64,000 nucleotides of DNA from Bos javanicus (lineage: Eukaryota > Chordata > Mammalia > Artiodactyla > Bovidae): the NCBI RefSeq assembly GCF_032452875.1, contig NC_083868.1, positions 35,320,537-35,384,536 of the forward strand. Reading direction: 5' to 3'. The translations under genes and the position numbers were made by a program. Position 1 is the stretch's first letter. Each line of letters starts with the position of its first letter. Under the pieces are notes generated by a model. That model did no database searches. It saw only the letters and a list, made by a program, of their open reading frames with translations, and had not been told where the DNA came from. Of this stretch, positions 11,190 through 22,565 are shown in pieces.

Positions 11190-11404
11190 GGAAAATGAAA
11201 GTGAAGTCGCTCAGTCGTGTCTGACTCTTTGCGACCCCATGGACTGTAGCCTACGAGGTTCCTCCATTCACTGAATTTTCCAGGCAAGAGTACTGGAGTG
11301 GGTTGCCATTTCCTTCTCCAGGGGATCTTCCTGACCCAGGGATTGAACTTGGGTCTCCTGCATTGCAAACAGGTGCTTTTACTGTCTGAGCCACCGGGAA
11401 GCCG
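11190..11404 (-). mobile_element. Bov-tA SINE, minus
   Basis: Plus strand opens with agtgaagtcgctcagtcgtg and closes with tctgagccaccgggaagcc, the complement of the tRNA-derived 5' head. Complete in length (about 215 bases). Confidence 0.93.
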
Positions 11405-11441
11405 CCTAAAATCAACTGAACTAATATAAAGCACAGCTATA

Positions 11442-11663
11442 CCCATGGAGAGAGGAGCCTGGTAGGCTGCAGTCCATGGGGTCGGGAAGAGTCGGACACG
11501 ACCGAGTGACTTCACTTTCACTTTTCACTTTCATGCATTGGAGAAGGACATGGCAACCCACTCCAGTATTCTTGCCTGGAGAATCCCAGGAACTGGGGAG
11601 CCTGATGGGCTGCTGTCTATGGGGTCGCACAGAGTCAGACACGACTGAAGTGACTTAGCAGCA
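11442..11663 (+). mobile_element. BOV-A2 SINE, 5'-truncated
   Basis: Begins inside the first Bov-A unit (cccatggagagaggagcctg), continues through the linker and the whole second unit, and ends at cttagcagc. A short direct repeat (actaatat) at 11420-11427 and 11665-11672 may be the TSD, leaving 14 unexplained bases at the 5' side. Confidence 0.9.
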
Positions 11664-11678
11664 TACTAATATGATATA

Positions 11679-11873
11679 AGTGAAAGTGAAAGTTGCTCAG
11701 TCATGTCCAACTGTTTGTGACCCCATGGACTATATAATCCATGGCATTATTTAGGCCAGAATCCTGCAGCGGGTAGCCTTTCCTTCTCCAGGGGACCTTC
11801 CCAACTCAGGGATCGAACCCAGGTCTCACTCATTGCAGGTGGATTCTCTACCAGCTGAGCCACAAGGGAAGCT
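11679..11873 (-). mobile_element. Bov-tA SINE, minus, internally altered
   Basis: Complement of a tRNA-derived Bov-tA. The segment around 11730-11770 is diverged or shortened relative to other copies. An imperfect flanking repeat (tatgatataag / tatgatacataag) at about 11670 and 11877 fits a TSD. Confidence 0.88.
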
Positions 11874-11889
11874 CGGTATGATACATAAG

Positions 11890-14511
11890 GGGTCCTTAAT
11901 TTATGGGGTCCCATGATGATTGTGAGACACAGTGACACATCTAGGAGTGAAATAAATGAAAAGCCAAAGGGGTTATCTTTGATATGAAAAAAAAAAAAAA
12001 CCTCAAGAGATAGTAGGCCAAGATTTCTATTACCCTCTGCAATGAAACATCACTATTCCTTGCCCAGTTTCCAGATCTGAGCTAACTTCACACCAGACCT
12101 TTTGGTCTGATAATCAAAAGGGAGACAAATTCTCTTGAGGAAACATTCTGTCATATCACCAAAAGCATATCTAAAAAACGTTTAACCAATATCTCCTTGA
12201 AAGAACCTATAGCCTTAAAGTAACTGCATAGTGAGGAAGAAGAATACCCAAGGTCTATCATGAGGTGTTGACAACTGAGCCTTACTTAGTACTAAAATTA
12301 AAGTGGCCCTAATCCCTAGTACATTATTGCAATGCAGCAAATAGATTTCTGGCCTAAACTTGTCCTGCAATGGATCCAACTGTTTTGCAGACTTACCCTG
12401 TATTATTTTCTAAAACACTGAGTTTTTATTCAAAGATCATAAATATTTAGAAGCTGTTGAAAACCTTACATTAGAGTTCTGATTAGAGAATCAGAGGTAG
12501 CAAGATAATAAGGGTAAAATATCAAGAGTAAACTTGAGGTTATCCTACTCCTCCCACCCATGGAAGTGAATCAGATGTAACTCTACATTCAAGTTGGAGG
12601 CATGTGATCACAGGATCACAGAAAATCGGACAGAATGTAAGAATGGCTTCATAAAAGCTCAGACAAAATGCCAGCATGGGAAAGACACCTTCTATGGTTA
12701 GGACACTGCCTTCTCTGATGCAATGCTCATATTTAATGGACGGGTATTATATGATGTCTGTCCTAGTACTAGAATGCACAGGTGTGGGAATCAAATGTTG
12801 AAAGAAGGATTAACCACGGTCACCATACTTCTCAATAAGCCACAAGGGGGTTTGTGCTTATTCTTGCAACTTTAAATTCTGCAGGATTTGAGCTCTTTAA
12901 CCCTGGCAGAGAAATGTTCTTCCAAAGTATATATTAATACTAAAAATTCCTCCAGTCCAAAAGTCTCAACTTGTGCCTAGTTGTTCTGGGCTCCTTATAC
13001 CTGTGGACCAGCAGGTAAATAAAGGAGCTAGTAAATTGGCAGTGTTGCTGACTGTGATTATCAAGAATTTCTGTGGTCACTGCCATGTCATGGAGGCATG
13101 GAGAAGGAGTCTTTGGGACACTGAGGTGGATCACTGTGCCATCAGTCAGTGCTTCCATGCTCAATAATATCAGAAAAAGGTGTCAGCAATAACTGCCTGC
13201 AAAGGGACTAAGTAAACAAAGACTCAGATGACTAAGGGATGAAGGTCTGTGTTCTGCTTTCAGACAAGCAGCTAATATGCCAACTGGAGAGCTGGCCAGG
13301 TGTGAGAAGACTCTAGTGGTAGGGGAGAGAGACAGTGAATAGCATTTATAACCTTGGGACCCACAGCTGTAGCAGGAACTAGAATCTGCTACACTCAGTC
13401 TATTTTTAATCCTTTTTTCTCAAGAGGTGCCAGCCAGATACACTTTCAAAAAGTTATTAAAAAGTTGAACTTCATCTGAGGCAGTGAAATTTCTGAGCAG
13501 CAAAAAAGAATGCTGTAGAAGATGATTTAGGGGTACGAAAGGGGTTCACTGTTAAGGTTCCCTAAGCAAGCCTATAAAGCCAGCTTCAATTGCAGACTCT
13601 GCTACATGCACTCAGGCAGCATTTTGTTCATATGCCTGTTACTCTGCTTTTCTGCTGGATAGTTTTCGTGAAAGTTATAGGAAGCTCACTCACCCTGCAC
13701 AGAGGGTAGCTTGGTAGTGTGAGATAACTAATTTCCACAGGGCACAAGCCTCAGCAATGATGGACAGACCTGATGGGGAAGGACCCAGCTTTCTCTCCTG
13801 CAGAGAAACAATTCTAAGGGTCCCTAGAAGAACTGAACCCCAGCTGCCTTCATTGTTAATCTACTCATCTAGTCCTTCCACACCTCATTCAGCTTACTCT
13901 ATAATACAGTCTTTTTACTATCATTACTTTACAAGAGTTATATAAACAGATACAGTGTACCTAGGTCCTTTCTGCTCAGGGAAGCTGATTAAAACTCTAC
14001 AAAAAATGCTTGCCTTGCAATATCTCATCATCTTCCCAGCAGAACTCAATCTAATTTATTTTTAAATGTATGAATCTAACATAGTCAAATTTGGGTAAAA
14101 CTTTTATTTAAGATGAAGACAGAGCTTAAACTTCAGGAATTATAAAATTCCAGATTCAAGGTGACTCCTAATTGATGCCATTTAAAACAGAACCACTTAT
14201 TGCAAAAAAAAAAAAAAAATGAACTTGAATAAAATCATAAGTAGGTGAGAGTATGAGTAGGCATGCTGTGGTTAACTTATAGGAGACATAGTCATTTTAT
14301 CAGACTAGAAATGCCCAGTGAATAAATATGAATAGTTAGAACCTTTTATAAAACTCCTGAAGAAATATTATTTTATATATTATTTCTGCATATATTAGAT
14401 TAGAACTTTAAGAAAAATGCTAGGGTTACAGAATACGAAACAGGAAAGACTTTAGAGAACTTCCAGTTCTGTACTCTTGTCTTTCTGCTGTCCCAGAAAA
14501 AGCAATGTACC
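11890..14511. other. Unassigned older sequence
   Basis: No young repeat. Several stretches (about 12000-13640) have the feel of long-decayed LTR-retroelement interior sequence, with mixed stops in all frames, but I cannot name a family. Short frames at 12940-13167 and 13757-13945 have no recognisable content. Homopolymer A-runs occur near 11986 and 14205. Confidence 0.35.
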
Positions 14512-14785
14512 ATTAAGGTTAAACACAGAATCTGGGGCCAAATAAGCTTGGTTCCAGTCTTGGTTATGACCAAGTTACTGTAATTTTTTCATCTCTTAGT
14601 TTTTTACCTGTGCAATAAGATGATAATCAGTTCAGTTCAGTTCAGTCGCTCAGTCGTGTCCGACTCTTTGTGACACCGTGATAATAGGAGTAGCTAATTA
14701 TAGAGCTTTTGGAGAACTCAGTGACTTAATACCTAGCATATTTTAGAACAGTTTGTCACACATTGACAACGCAATAAGTTTTATT
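14512..14785 (+). mobile_element. MIR SINE interrupted by a BovB 3' tip
   Basis: MIR landmarks (atctggggccaaat, ttccagtcttggttatgacc, cttagttttttacctgtgc) precede 14621. The MIR 3' half (gtagctaattatagagc, tgacttaata) resumes after 14685. The two halves are separated by a 51-base BovB 3' fragment. Confidence 0.65.
14628..14678 (-). mobile_element. BovB 3' tip, 51 bases, minus
   Basis: Only the last part of BovB (cgctcagtcgtgtccgactc) and its (TCAGT)n tail, read on the minus strand, inserted in a MIR. A 7-base repeat (tgataat) at 14621-14627 and 14679-14685 fits a TSD. Because BovB, Bov-tA and BOV-A2 share 3' sequence, a SINE source is possible, but the (TCAGT)n tail favours BovB. Confidence 0.8.
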
Positions 14786-14811
14786 ATTTTTGTTTGTTTG
14801 TTTTCCTTCCT

Positions 14812-15003
14812 TCATCAATTGTTTATGGAGCATTTAATATATGCAGTCACTGGCCAGGTACTAGATGCTAAGAAACTGGGAAGAAATGAATACAAGATGG
14901 CACAGGGCATCACAATAGGATAAATGAACATATTTTCCTGGAGCAGTCTTTTCAGATGAGATGAAATTTTAACTAGCTCTTGAAGGTTAAATAAAGGCAT
15001 TCT
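14812..15003 (+). mobile_element. Possible L2/MIR3-type old repeat
   Basis: The pattern 'agtcactggccaggtactagatgc', then 'acaagatgg', then 'agctcttgaaggttaaat' resembles the L2/MIR3 3' region. Highly diverged. Confidence 0.35.
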
Positions 15004-15151
15004 GGGTAATTGTTGCTGCTGCTGATGATAATGATGATAATAAACAGTAATTAATAATGCAGTCTGCAGTTAACATGTAACATTTACTGGGTCCTCATGA
15101 TAGCCAGAAAATTTGCAACATCAGATTGCCTTATTTTGCTTAGACCTCATG

Positions 15152-15424
15152 CTTTTGGTTTCATTTTTTATGTTTCTTTGTTGAAGTCTAGTTAATTTAC
15201 TATGTTGTGTTAATTCCAGGTGTACAGCAAAGGATATATACATGTATATACTTATTTAGGTCCTTTTCCATTATACATTATGCCAAAGGTATTGAATAAA
15301 GTTCCCTGTGCTATAGAGTAAGAACTTGTTGTTGATATTATGTGTTATAGTGTGTATCTGTTAATCTCAAGCTCATTGACCCTCCCTCTTCCCCTCTGGT
15401 AACCATAAGTTCGTTTTCTATGAT
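15152..15424 (-). mobile_element. Older L1 3' end, minus (3' half of an inverted copy)
   Basis: Complement of an older L1 3' UTR (ttgaagtctagttaattt, attccaggtgtacagcaaag, ccataagttcgttttctatg). It runs directly into plus-oriented L1 sequence at about 15425, so the copy carries a 5' inversion. Confidence 0.75.
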
Positions 15425-15530
15425 GGATCTAGAGATTATCATACTAAGGGAAGTAAATCAGGTAGAGAAAGACAAATATCATATGATATATGAAATCACT
15501 TATATATAGAATCTAAAAACAAATAAAGAA
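15425..15530 (+). mobile_element. L1 upstream segment, inverted relative to 15152-15424
   Basis: Reads as the L1 ORF2 end (gagattatcatactaaggga, then aaatatcatatgatatatg, then agaatctaaaaac). In the L1 consensus this lies just upstream of the segment present in the preceding feature. This is a second twin-priming-like structure. No TSD was identified. Confidence 0.7.
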
Positions 15531-15540
15531 GCAAGTGCAA

Positions 15541-15914
15541 TTATTTAAACAGAAATAGAGAAATAGTTTCCTGTTTTTCTCTAGCCTTGAATTTAGGAAT
15601 CTGAGGCCCAGAGAGATTCTGAAATTTTCCCAAGGTCCCTGGGAGAGTTAATGGCAGAGCTGCACTACAAGTTGGGGCAGAAATGCATTTTAAGCAGTCA
15701 GACAAACAGTGGAGAGCATTCTTAAGTACAAAAAAGCAAGGATTGATGCTGAAGGAGAAAAAATTCATAGCAGCTTGAGAATTGAGTGTTCAAGTCGTTA
15801 AAGATGGTAGCAAATAGGAAGGATCTTGAATATTTTGCTAAAAGCTTGAATGTAATAGAGAGGGACTCAGTAGGAAAGGAGACATTTGTGGAAGTTTATG
15901 AGGAAAAAAACAAG
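15541..15914. other. Unique sequence with possible MIR core
   Basis: About 15580-15680 resembles a MIR 3' half (aatctgaggcccagagag, then ggcagagctgcac). No gene was seen. Confidence 0.35.
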
Positions 15915-15917
15915 AGT

Positions 15918-15940
15918 CAGATCAGATCAGTCGCTCAGTC
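15918..15940 (-). mobile_element. BovB 3' extreme tip (about 23 bases), minus
   Basis: The string gatcagatcagtcgctcag is the complement of the last bases of BovB with a CTGAT-type tail. Nothing else of the element is present. The short length makes chance resemblance possible, though the tail plus terminal sequence together are distinctive. Confidence 0.5.
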
Positions 15941-16013
15941 TACCATTTACCAAGAAATTTATATCCATCCATTATCTCACTTAACTCTTTCAACAATATA
16001 TAATCTATGTAAT

Positions 16014-16307
16014 CAGCTCAGTTCAGTCACTCAGTCGTGTCTGACTCTTCACGACCCCATGAATCGCAGCATTCCAGGCCTCCCTGTCCATCACTAACTC
16101 CCAGAGTTTACTCAAACTCATGTCCATAGAGTCGGTGATGCCATCCAGTCATCTCATCCTCTGTCGTCCCCTTCTCCTCCTGCCCTAAATCCCTCCCAGC
16201 ATCAGGGTCCTTTCCAATGAGTCAACTCTTCTCATGAGGTGGCCAAAGTATTGGAGTTTCAGCTTTAGCATCAGTCCTTCAAATGAACACCCAGGAATGA
16301 TCTCCTT
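16014..16307 (-). mobile_element. BovB LINE 3' fragment, minus
   Basis: Complement of the last roughly 290 bases of BovB, with an ACTGA-type tail at the left end. An 8-base TSD (tatgtaat) lies at 16006-16013 and 16308-16315. It includes the Arg/Gly-rich C-terminal coding region. No usable frame. Confidence 0.92.
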
Positions 16308-16315
16308 TATGTAAT

Positions 16316-17317
16316 AGCACCCTTTAAAAACAAAAAAGAAGCATACGTTTAGAAAGGTCAATTATTCTCCTAAGGATTTTGGAAAGGCAACTCTGGGAGC
16401 AGTGTAATTTGCCACATCTTAATTGGCAAGAAGGATAAGAAGAAAGAAATGGTGAAGTCAAGTCTGACTCTGGTTTCTGGAGTAAGGCACTGAGCTAGAA
16501 ATGGTTCTATTAAATGAGATTTACAGGAGAGTGTGAGGGGTAAAGTAGAATATAAGGAATTCAGATTTTGCATAAAGACTTTGCACTGATTATCGGACTT
16601 CCTAGTAATAGAAGTTTTCAGATGGATGGTTGAAATATACACCTAAATTCAAAAGGAGATAGATAAAAAATGGCAATGAAGGTAATTATTTGAAAAGTAT
16701 TAATGAACTTTATTCTTTTACTTTTCTGTGTATATAATCATCATGTTAATTGACCAAGGTTCAGGGCTATGGGCATCAGTCATTGGGAGATGAGAAAATT
16801 AAACTGTATTTCAGAAGACATGCAAAGAAAAAAATGATGACAGAGTATTAATATTTTACAATAAGACTGTGATCTTGAATCTCAACATCGTAGAGAAAAA
16901 TAAAGATTACCTTAACTTCTTCAGTTTGTATTTAATATATGAAGGACTAAGCTAGGTTTTTCCAGTATTTAGAGAAAGCAGCCATGTTCCCCGAGGTTAA
17001 TATAGAAAGACAGGTGACAATGTGATAAGTGAAATAACACTTTGCCTTGACTTTGAAGATTAGTCAGAAAATGGAGGTAGGGGAGAGATTACCCTGTGAC
17101 TCAAAATTCTCTCTCTGGGTTTGACCTGGGGGTGAGGAAAGTCTATTAGACAATGTGAGAAGAATACAATATCCAGGGTTTTGTGACTCACTCCTTCCAT
17201 TGAGATCTCTTGGGTGGACCCAGGACACTCTACAAAGTGTGCTAAGGTGAGGTAGCCGAGTCTCATAAAGAAGGCGAACAGCATGGTTAGAGACATGGTT
17301 GACACTCTCTTGGTCCT
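16316..17317. other. Unique sequence
   Basis: No gene or young repeat. Overlapping 81- and 86-codon minus frames at 17060-17324 are out of phase with each other and show no domain. Confidence 0.45.
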
Positions 17318-17442
17318 GACTCAATGGACATGAGTTTGAGTAAGCTCCAGGAGTTGGTGATGGACACAGAAGCCTGGTGTGCTCAGACCATGGGGTCTCA
17401 AGGAGTTAGACACGACTCAGCGACTGAACTAAACTGAACTGA
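17318..17442 (+). mobile_element. BovB LINE 3' fragment
   Basis: The last roughly 125 bases of BovB (caatggacatgagtttgagt to the ACTGA-type tail), diverged and with small deletions. No clear TSD. Confidence 0.88.
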
Positions 17443-17562
17443 GAGGAACCACTCTGGAAGTCACCAGGTCTGTAAGTATCCTTTCTGCGGTGGGATGAGT
17501 CATGTTGGGCCAAGACCAGGCAGATGTATGGAGGAGAATTGCATGTCTCTGCTAACTGACAC

Positions 17563-17839
17563 CAGAGAAGGCAATGGCACCCCTCTCTAGTACTCTTGCC
17601 TGGAAAATCCCATGGGTGGAGGAATCTGGTAGGCTGCAGTCCATGGGGTCATGAAGAGTCGGACATGACTGAGCAACTTCACTTTCACTTTTCACTTTCA
17701 TGCATTAGAGAAGGAAATGGCAACCCACTCCAATGTTCTTGCCTGGAAAATCCCAGGGACAGGGGAGCCTGGTGGGCTGCCGTTTATGGGGTTGCACAGA
17801 GTCGGACACAACTGAAGCGACTTAGCAGCAGCAGCAGCA
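17563..17839 (+). mobile_element. BOV-A2 SINE (dimer)
   Basis: Complete two-unit BOV-A2 with a (GCA)n tail. A 12-base TSD (gctaactgacac) is at 17551-17562 and 17840-17851. The 82-codon frame at 17596-17844 is SINE sequence. Confidence 0.95.
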
Positions 17840-17851
17840 GCTAACTGACAC

Positions 17852-18300
17852 TGAGAGTCAGCTGAATTAACCAGGTGGGAGATGGCTATACTCGTAGAAG
17901 GACAGTCACACCCCTAGGTTCAAAACCTCAATCTTTAGTTTCAGAGGCACATAGGAGGCCCAACTACAAAGTGGACAAGGCTGGTGGAAAAGATATCACC
18001 TAGCGTAAGTGCAATGAACAGGAAATTAAACCAAAATAAGGCAAAACTAACAGTCACCATGAAAATATGTGAATGGTATACCCCTTAGTCTGTCCTGAAA
18101 ATTCAACTTCTTAGCAAGTGAAGTAAAAGAAAAAACAAAAAACAAAAAACAACCTGAACCCAGTTTCTATCTTCTGTGCTTGTTCTTTGCTCCTATTTTT
18201 GTGTTCAATTTTTTTCTGCCTTTTGTGGCTTTAATTGAGCATTTTATATGATTCCATTCTCTCTTTGTACTTTGCACACTAGTTTTACTTCCAACACCAT
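17852..18300. other. Unique sequence
   Basis: No gene or named repeat was recognised. A short A/C-rich patch lies near 18130. Confidence 0.45.
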
Positions 18301-18560
18301 TTTTTTTTTCAATTTTGCAATCTTAAATTGAAATATAACTGATTTACTGTACTATATTAGTTTCTGCCATACAACATAGTGATTTAATATTTTATGGATT
18401 ATACTCCATTTAAAGTTTTTATAAAATGTAAGATATATTCCCTGTGTTGTACTTATATCCAAGTTCACTTTACAGTTAACTTCATGGGTAGTGTGAGTAC
18501 CTTAAAAAACAAAATAATCCTAATTTCTTCCCCTTATCCTTTGTATCCTTTGTATTACTA
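18301..18560 (-). mobile_element. Older L1 3' end, minus
   Basis: A T-run followed by the complement of an older L1 3' UTR (attgaaatataactgattta, then gtttctgccatacaacatag, then ccctgtgttgtacttat). Diverged and partial. Confidence 0.65.
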
Positions 18561-18699
18561 TTCATTTCACTTATATACAAGCATGCATAGCAAACATACA
18601 TAAGATACATATATAAGCATACATAAAACTTTTTGTTATTAATTTGAAAAAATTGTTAGAACAATGAAGAATAAGAAAAATAAAATTTTATTTTACCTT

Positions 18700-19930
18700 C
18701 TTTTATTCCCTTTCTTTGTGTAGATCTGTCTGTATTATTTTCCTTTTCTCAAAAAATACTGTGTGTTTTAATATTTCTTGCAAAGCAAGTCTAGTGGCAT
18801 TAAATTTCAATTTTTGTCTAAAAAAGTTTTTATTTCTCCTTCACTCTTAAAGGACAATTTACAGGGCACATAATTATCATTTTTTTCTCTCAACAACTTG
18901 AAATATGTCATTCCACTTTCTTCTTATTTGAATGGTGAGAAAGTGAAGGTGAAGTCGCTCAGTCCTGTGCGACTCTTTAAAACCCTATAGACTCTAGCCT
19001 ACAGGCTTCTCCACCCATGGGATTTTCCAGGCAAGAGTACCAAAGTGAGTTGTCATTTCTTTCTTCAGGGAATCTTTCCAACCCAGGGATCGAACCCTAG
19101 TCTCCCGTATTGCAGTCAGATGCTTTACCTTCTGAGCCACCAGGGAAGCCCCTAAAGAGAAGCTGGATGTAATTCTTATCTTTACACCTCTATAGATATG
19201 GTGAATTTTTCCCACTTCTGACTTCTTCCAGAATTTTTTCTTTGTCTTTGATTTATTTATTTTTATTTATTTGGTAATTTAAAAGCATTATCCCAAAGTG
19301 TATTTTGTTTGTTTTTGCATTTATCCTGCATGGTGTTTTCTGAGATTCTTGAAACTGGCTTGATATCTGGCATTAATTTGGGGAAATTCTTGGTCACTAT
19401 CATTTCAAATATTTCTTCGGTTCCTTTCTTTTTTCCTCCTTCTGGTATTTCCAATATATGTATGCCACACCTTCTTTAGTTTTCTCACAGTCCTTGGATA
19501 TCTCGTTCTAGTTTTCTTATTCTTTTTCTCTTTGCTATTTAGTTTTTGAGGATTCCATTGATCTTTTAGATTAGAAACTCTTTCCTCAGTCATATCCAGT
19601 CTACTAATAAGCTCATCAAAGATCTTTTCTATTCATATTACAGCACTTTTTATCTTTAGCATTTCCTTTTCATTCTTAGGATTTCCATCTCAGTTTATGT
19701 TGTCTGTTCTTGCAGGCTGCCTACACATTAGAGCCTTTGGCATATCAGTCACAATTGTCTGAAATTCCCAGTCTGATAATTCCAACATCCCTACAATGTC
19801 TGGTTCTGATACTTGCTCTGGCTCTTCAAATCGTTTTTTGTGTTGGTTTTTTCTTTTTGCCTTTGATATGCCTTCAAATTTTTCTTGAGAGCTGAACAAT
19901 GACAATATTGAGTAAAACAAACTGTTGTAA
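18700..19930 (-). mobile_element. Possible ancient L1 5' region, minus
   Basis: Pyrimidine-rich sequence whose phrases (atatttcttgcaaagcaagt, tttatttctccttcactctt, catttcaaatatttcttc) resemble the antisense of an L1M-type 5' UTR, as I remember it. Interrupted by a Bov-tA. The family call is tentative and the frames at 19405-19593 and 19690-19920 carry no known domain. Confidence 0.4.
18939..19151 (-). mobile_element. Bov-tA SINE, minus
   Basis: Complement of a complete Bov-tA, from agtcgctcagtcctgtgcga to tgagccaccagggaagcc. Inserted in the older L1-like stretch. Confidence 0.92.
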
Positions 19931-20114
19931 ATAAGCCGTTAATGATGTGGTGGTGAAGTATATGGGGAGGGGGAGCTTTCTATAGTCTCATGATAGGATC
20001 TGTCGTTCAGTGGCCCTATGTCTCAGGACTGTGAAACACTTCGCAGGTGATTCACAGGTTTCTTTCTCCCCTCTTAGCTGAGAAAAGATGTCTAGAGTGG
20101 ACTTGAGTTAATTA

Positions 20115-20260
20115 CAGTCACCCCTTGGTGTCTCTAGGGGTTGGTCCCAGTACCTGCTGCAGATACCAAACTTTGAAGATGCTCAAGTCCCATAGTCAGT
20201 CCTTAGTCATCCACAGTTCTTCATCTGCAGATTCAACCAGTGAGGGACTGTGTAGTACCA
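20115..20260. mobile_element. Possible Tigger/MER2-type DNA-transposon remnant
   Basis: Two adjoining blocks resemble MER2/Tigger ends: cagtcaccccttggtgtctc with 'atgctcaagtcc', then 'gtcagtccttagtcatccac' with 'gcagattcaacca'. Both point the same way, as in an internally deleted element. Family from recognition only. Confidence 0.45.
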
Positions 20261-20494
20261 TAATATTCATTTAAAAAATTCATCTATACGAGAGCCCAGG
20301 TTGTTCAAGAATCAAACTCAAGCTGTTCAAGAGTCAGTTGTATTTCCTTCTATCACATGGAAGGCTAGAGTAGGTTAAAGTTGGATATTTGCTGTCTTCA
20401 TGTCATTTAGACTCTGATAAAATGCCAGAAGCTTAGGCTCTGGTTATCTAGTTTCCCCTAAAAATAAGTCTTATTATAAAGAACAGAGTAAGTT

Positions 20495-21510
20495 TGGGAT
20501 TGACGTGTATGACATGTATTGACATCTATGTTATATTTAAAATAGATAAACAAACAGGGGCCTACTGTACAACACAAGAAACACTACTCAGTTCAGCTCA
20601 GTTTTCGCTCAGCCATGTCCGACTCTTTGCAATCCCATGAATCGCAGCACGCCAGGCCTCCCTGTCCATCACCAACTCCTGGAGTTCACTCAAACTCATG
20701 TCCATCGAGTCAGTGATGCCATCCAGCCATCTCACCCTCTGTCATCCCCTTCTCCTCCTGTCCCCAATCCCTCCCAGCATCAGAGTCTTTTCCAATGAGT
20801 CAACTCTTCGCGTGAGGTGGCCAAAGTATTGGAGTTTCAGCATTAGCATCGTTCCTTCCAAAGAACACCCAGGGTTGATCTCCTTTAGAATGGACTGGTT
20901 GGATCTCCTTGCAGTCCAAGGGACTCTCAAGAGTCTTCTTCAACACCACAGTTCAAAAGCATCAATTCTTCAGTGCTCATTTTTCTTCACAGTCCAACTC
21001 TCACATCCATACATGACCACAGGAAAAACCATAGCCTTGACTAGATGAAACTTTGTTGGCAAAATAATGTCTCTGCTTTTGAATATGCTGTCTAGGTTGG
21101 TCATAACTTTCCTTCCAAGGAGTAAGCGTCTTTAAATTTCATGGCTGCAGTCACCATCTGTAGTGATTTTGGAGCCCAGAAAAATAAAGTCAGCCACTGT
21201 TTCCACTGTTTCTCCATCTATTTGCCATGATGTGATGGGACCAGATGCCATGATCTTAGTTTTCTGAATGTTGAGCTTTAAGCCAACTTTTTCACTCTAC
21301 TCTTTCACTTTCATCAAGAGGCTTTTTAGTTCCTCTTCACTTTCTGCCATAATTTATTCTATAATAACTTAAGTGGGAAAAGAATTTGAAAAAGAGTGGA
21401 TAGATGTATATGTATAACAGAATCACCTTACTGTATACCTGAAACTATTAATAATACAATATTGTTAATCAACTATGCTCCAGTATGAAATTAAAAATAA
21501 AAAAGAGAAC
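20495..21510 (+). mobile_element. L1 3' UTR split by a BovB insertion
   Basis: The left part (aatagataaacaaacagggg, cctactgtacaacac) and the right part (from about 21362: gtggatagatgtatatgtat, tgtatacctgaaac) are successive parts of one plus-strand L1 3' end. They are separated by the minus-strand BovB at 20588-21352. Confidence 0.75.
20588..21352 (-). mobile_element. BovB LINE, 5'-truncated, minus
   Basis: Complement of BovB from about the Met-Ala-Glu-Ser-Glu-Glu segment after the RT active site to the tail. Several substitutions and a broken frame show it is dead. Lies inside an L1 3' UTR, so it is younger than that L1. No TSD could be read. The 116-codon plus-strand frame at 20698-21048 is antisense to it. 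Confidence 0.92.
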
Positions 21511-22351
21511 AGAGTATAGGAATCTTTTCCTTTTTGAAAGCTCACTTTATACCATTTCAATTTTATGAAATATCTACCTTAGTACCTGTTTTCACTAACC
21601 AAAAGAAATCTGAAGAGGATTTTGACATTTATGAAAAAAAAGGCAAAAAAACAAAATTAGCATTCAGTGTTTGTTTTGCAGTGAGACGTCACAGAGGCCG
21701 TGTATACTCAGAGTAGTGAGGGTAGCCCTCCCAAACTTCTTCCCCAGAAACTGCATTCAAGCATCTACCACTGAGCTTTGAACTGTGTTTCAGGGCATCT
21801 GTGCTTTATCTCACTCCGCCTTGTGCAACCATTGTCAAAATGTATTCTAAGGTAATTGCATCTCTGATTTACACCATTTCAGTTTATGAAAGGTTTCACG
21901 AACTCTCTACTTGAAAATGTGAGGGAAACCTGTACTCTTGGGCATTTCCTAGTGGTTATTTTCCCCCTCCTATTGTGGGAAGTCTGAGAGGATTTTTCTC
22001 AGGCATTTATTGTGAGAATCTAGTCAAGTTTCTATAAGTAAATCTCACAACATTGTAAGGACACCCCATGACTGAGGCCCCTAGAATTTTTAATTCTTAG
22101 CATTGTCCACACAAAGCCTCCAGAAATGTACCAACTACAGTTTAGGCTTTTCTACCCCAGCAGTAGTTCCTGCAGAGATTTCTGCTTGTAAGTTTCTGCT
22201 CGTATAAACCAAGACTCCCTATATCTACCTTACTCCCTCTCCAGTTTGGGAGACAGCAGTCTGCCCTGTGGACTTTCCTCTCTCCAGCTGTTGATTTTTC
22301 AGTCAGTTCAGTTTTTCTACTTGATGTTAGTCTTGAGACTGAATGCCCGTG
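21511..22351. other. Unique sequence
   Basis: No recognised gene or repeat. Small frames at 21534-21716 and 22142-22363 lack recognisable features. Confidence 0.45.
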
Positions 22352-22565
22352 GCACTTGGTCACTCAGTCATGTCCAACTCTTTGCGACCCTATGGACTGT
22401 AGCCCACCAAACTCCTCCTCCATGGGATTTTGAAGGCAAGAATACTGGAATGGATTGCCATGCCCTCCTCCAGGGGATTCTCCTAAAGCAGGGATAGAAA
22501 CCACGCTTCCTGCACCTCCTGCATTGACAGGCAGACGATTTACCCCTAGCACCCCTGGAAAGCCC
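22352..22565 (-). mobile_element. Bov-tA SINE, minus
   Basis: Complement of a Bov-tA, rather diverged at the tRNA head (22500-22565). The four overlapping frames around 22246-22628 come from it. Confidence 0.88.
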
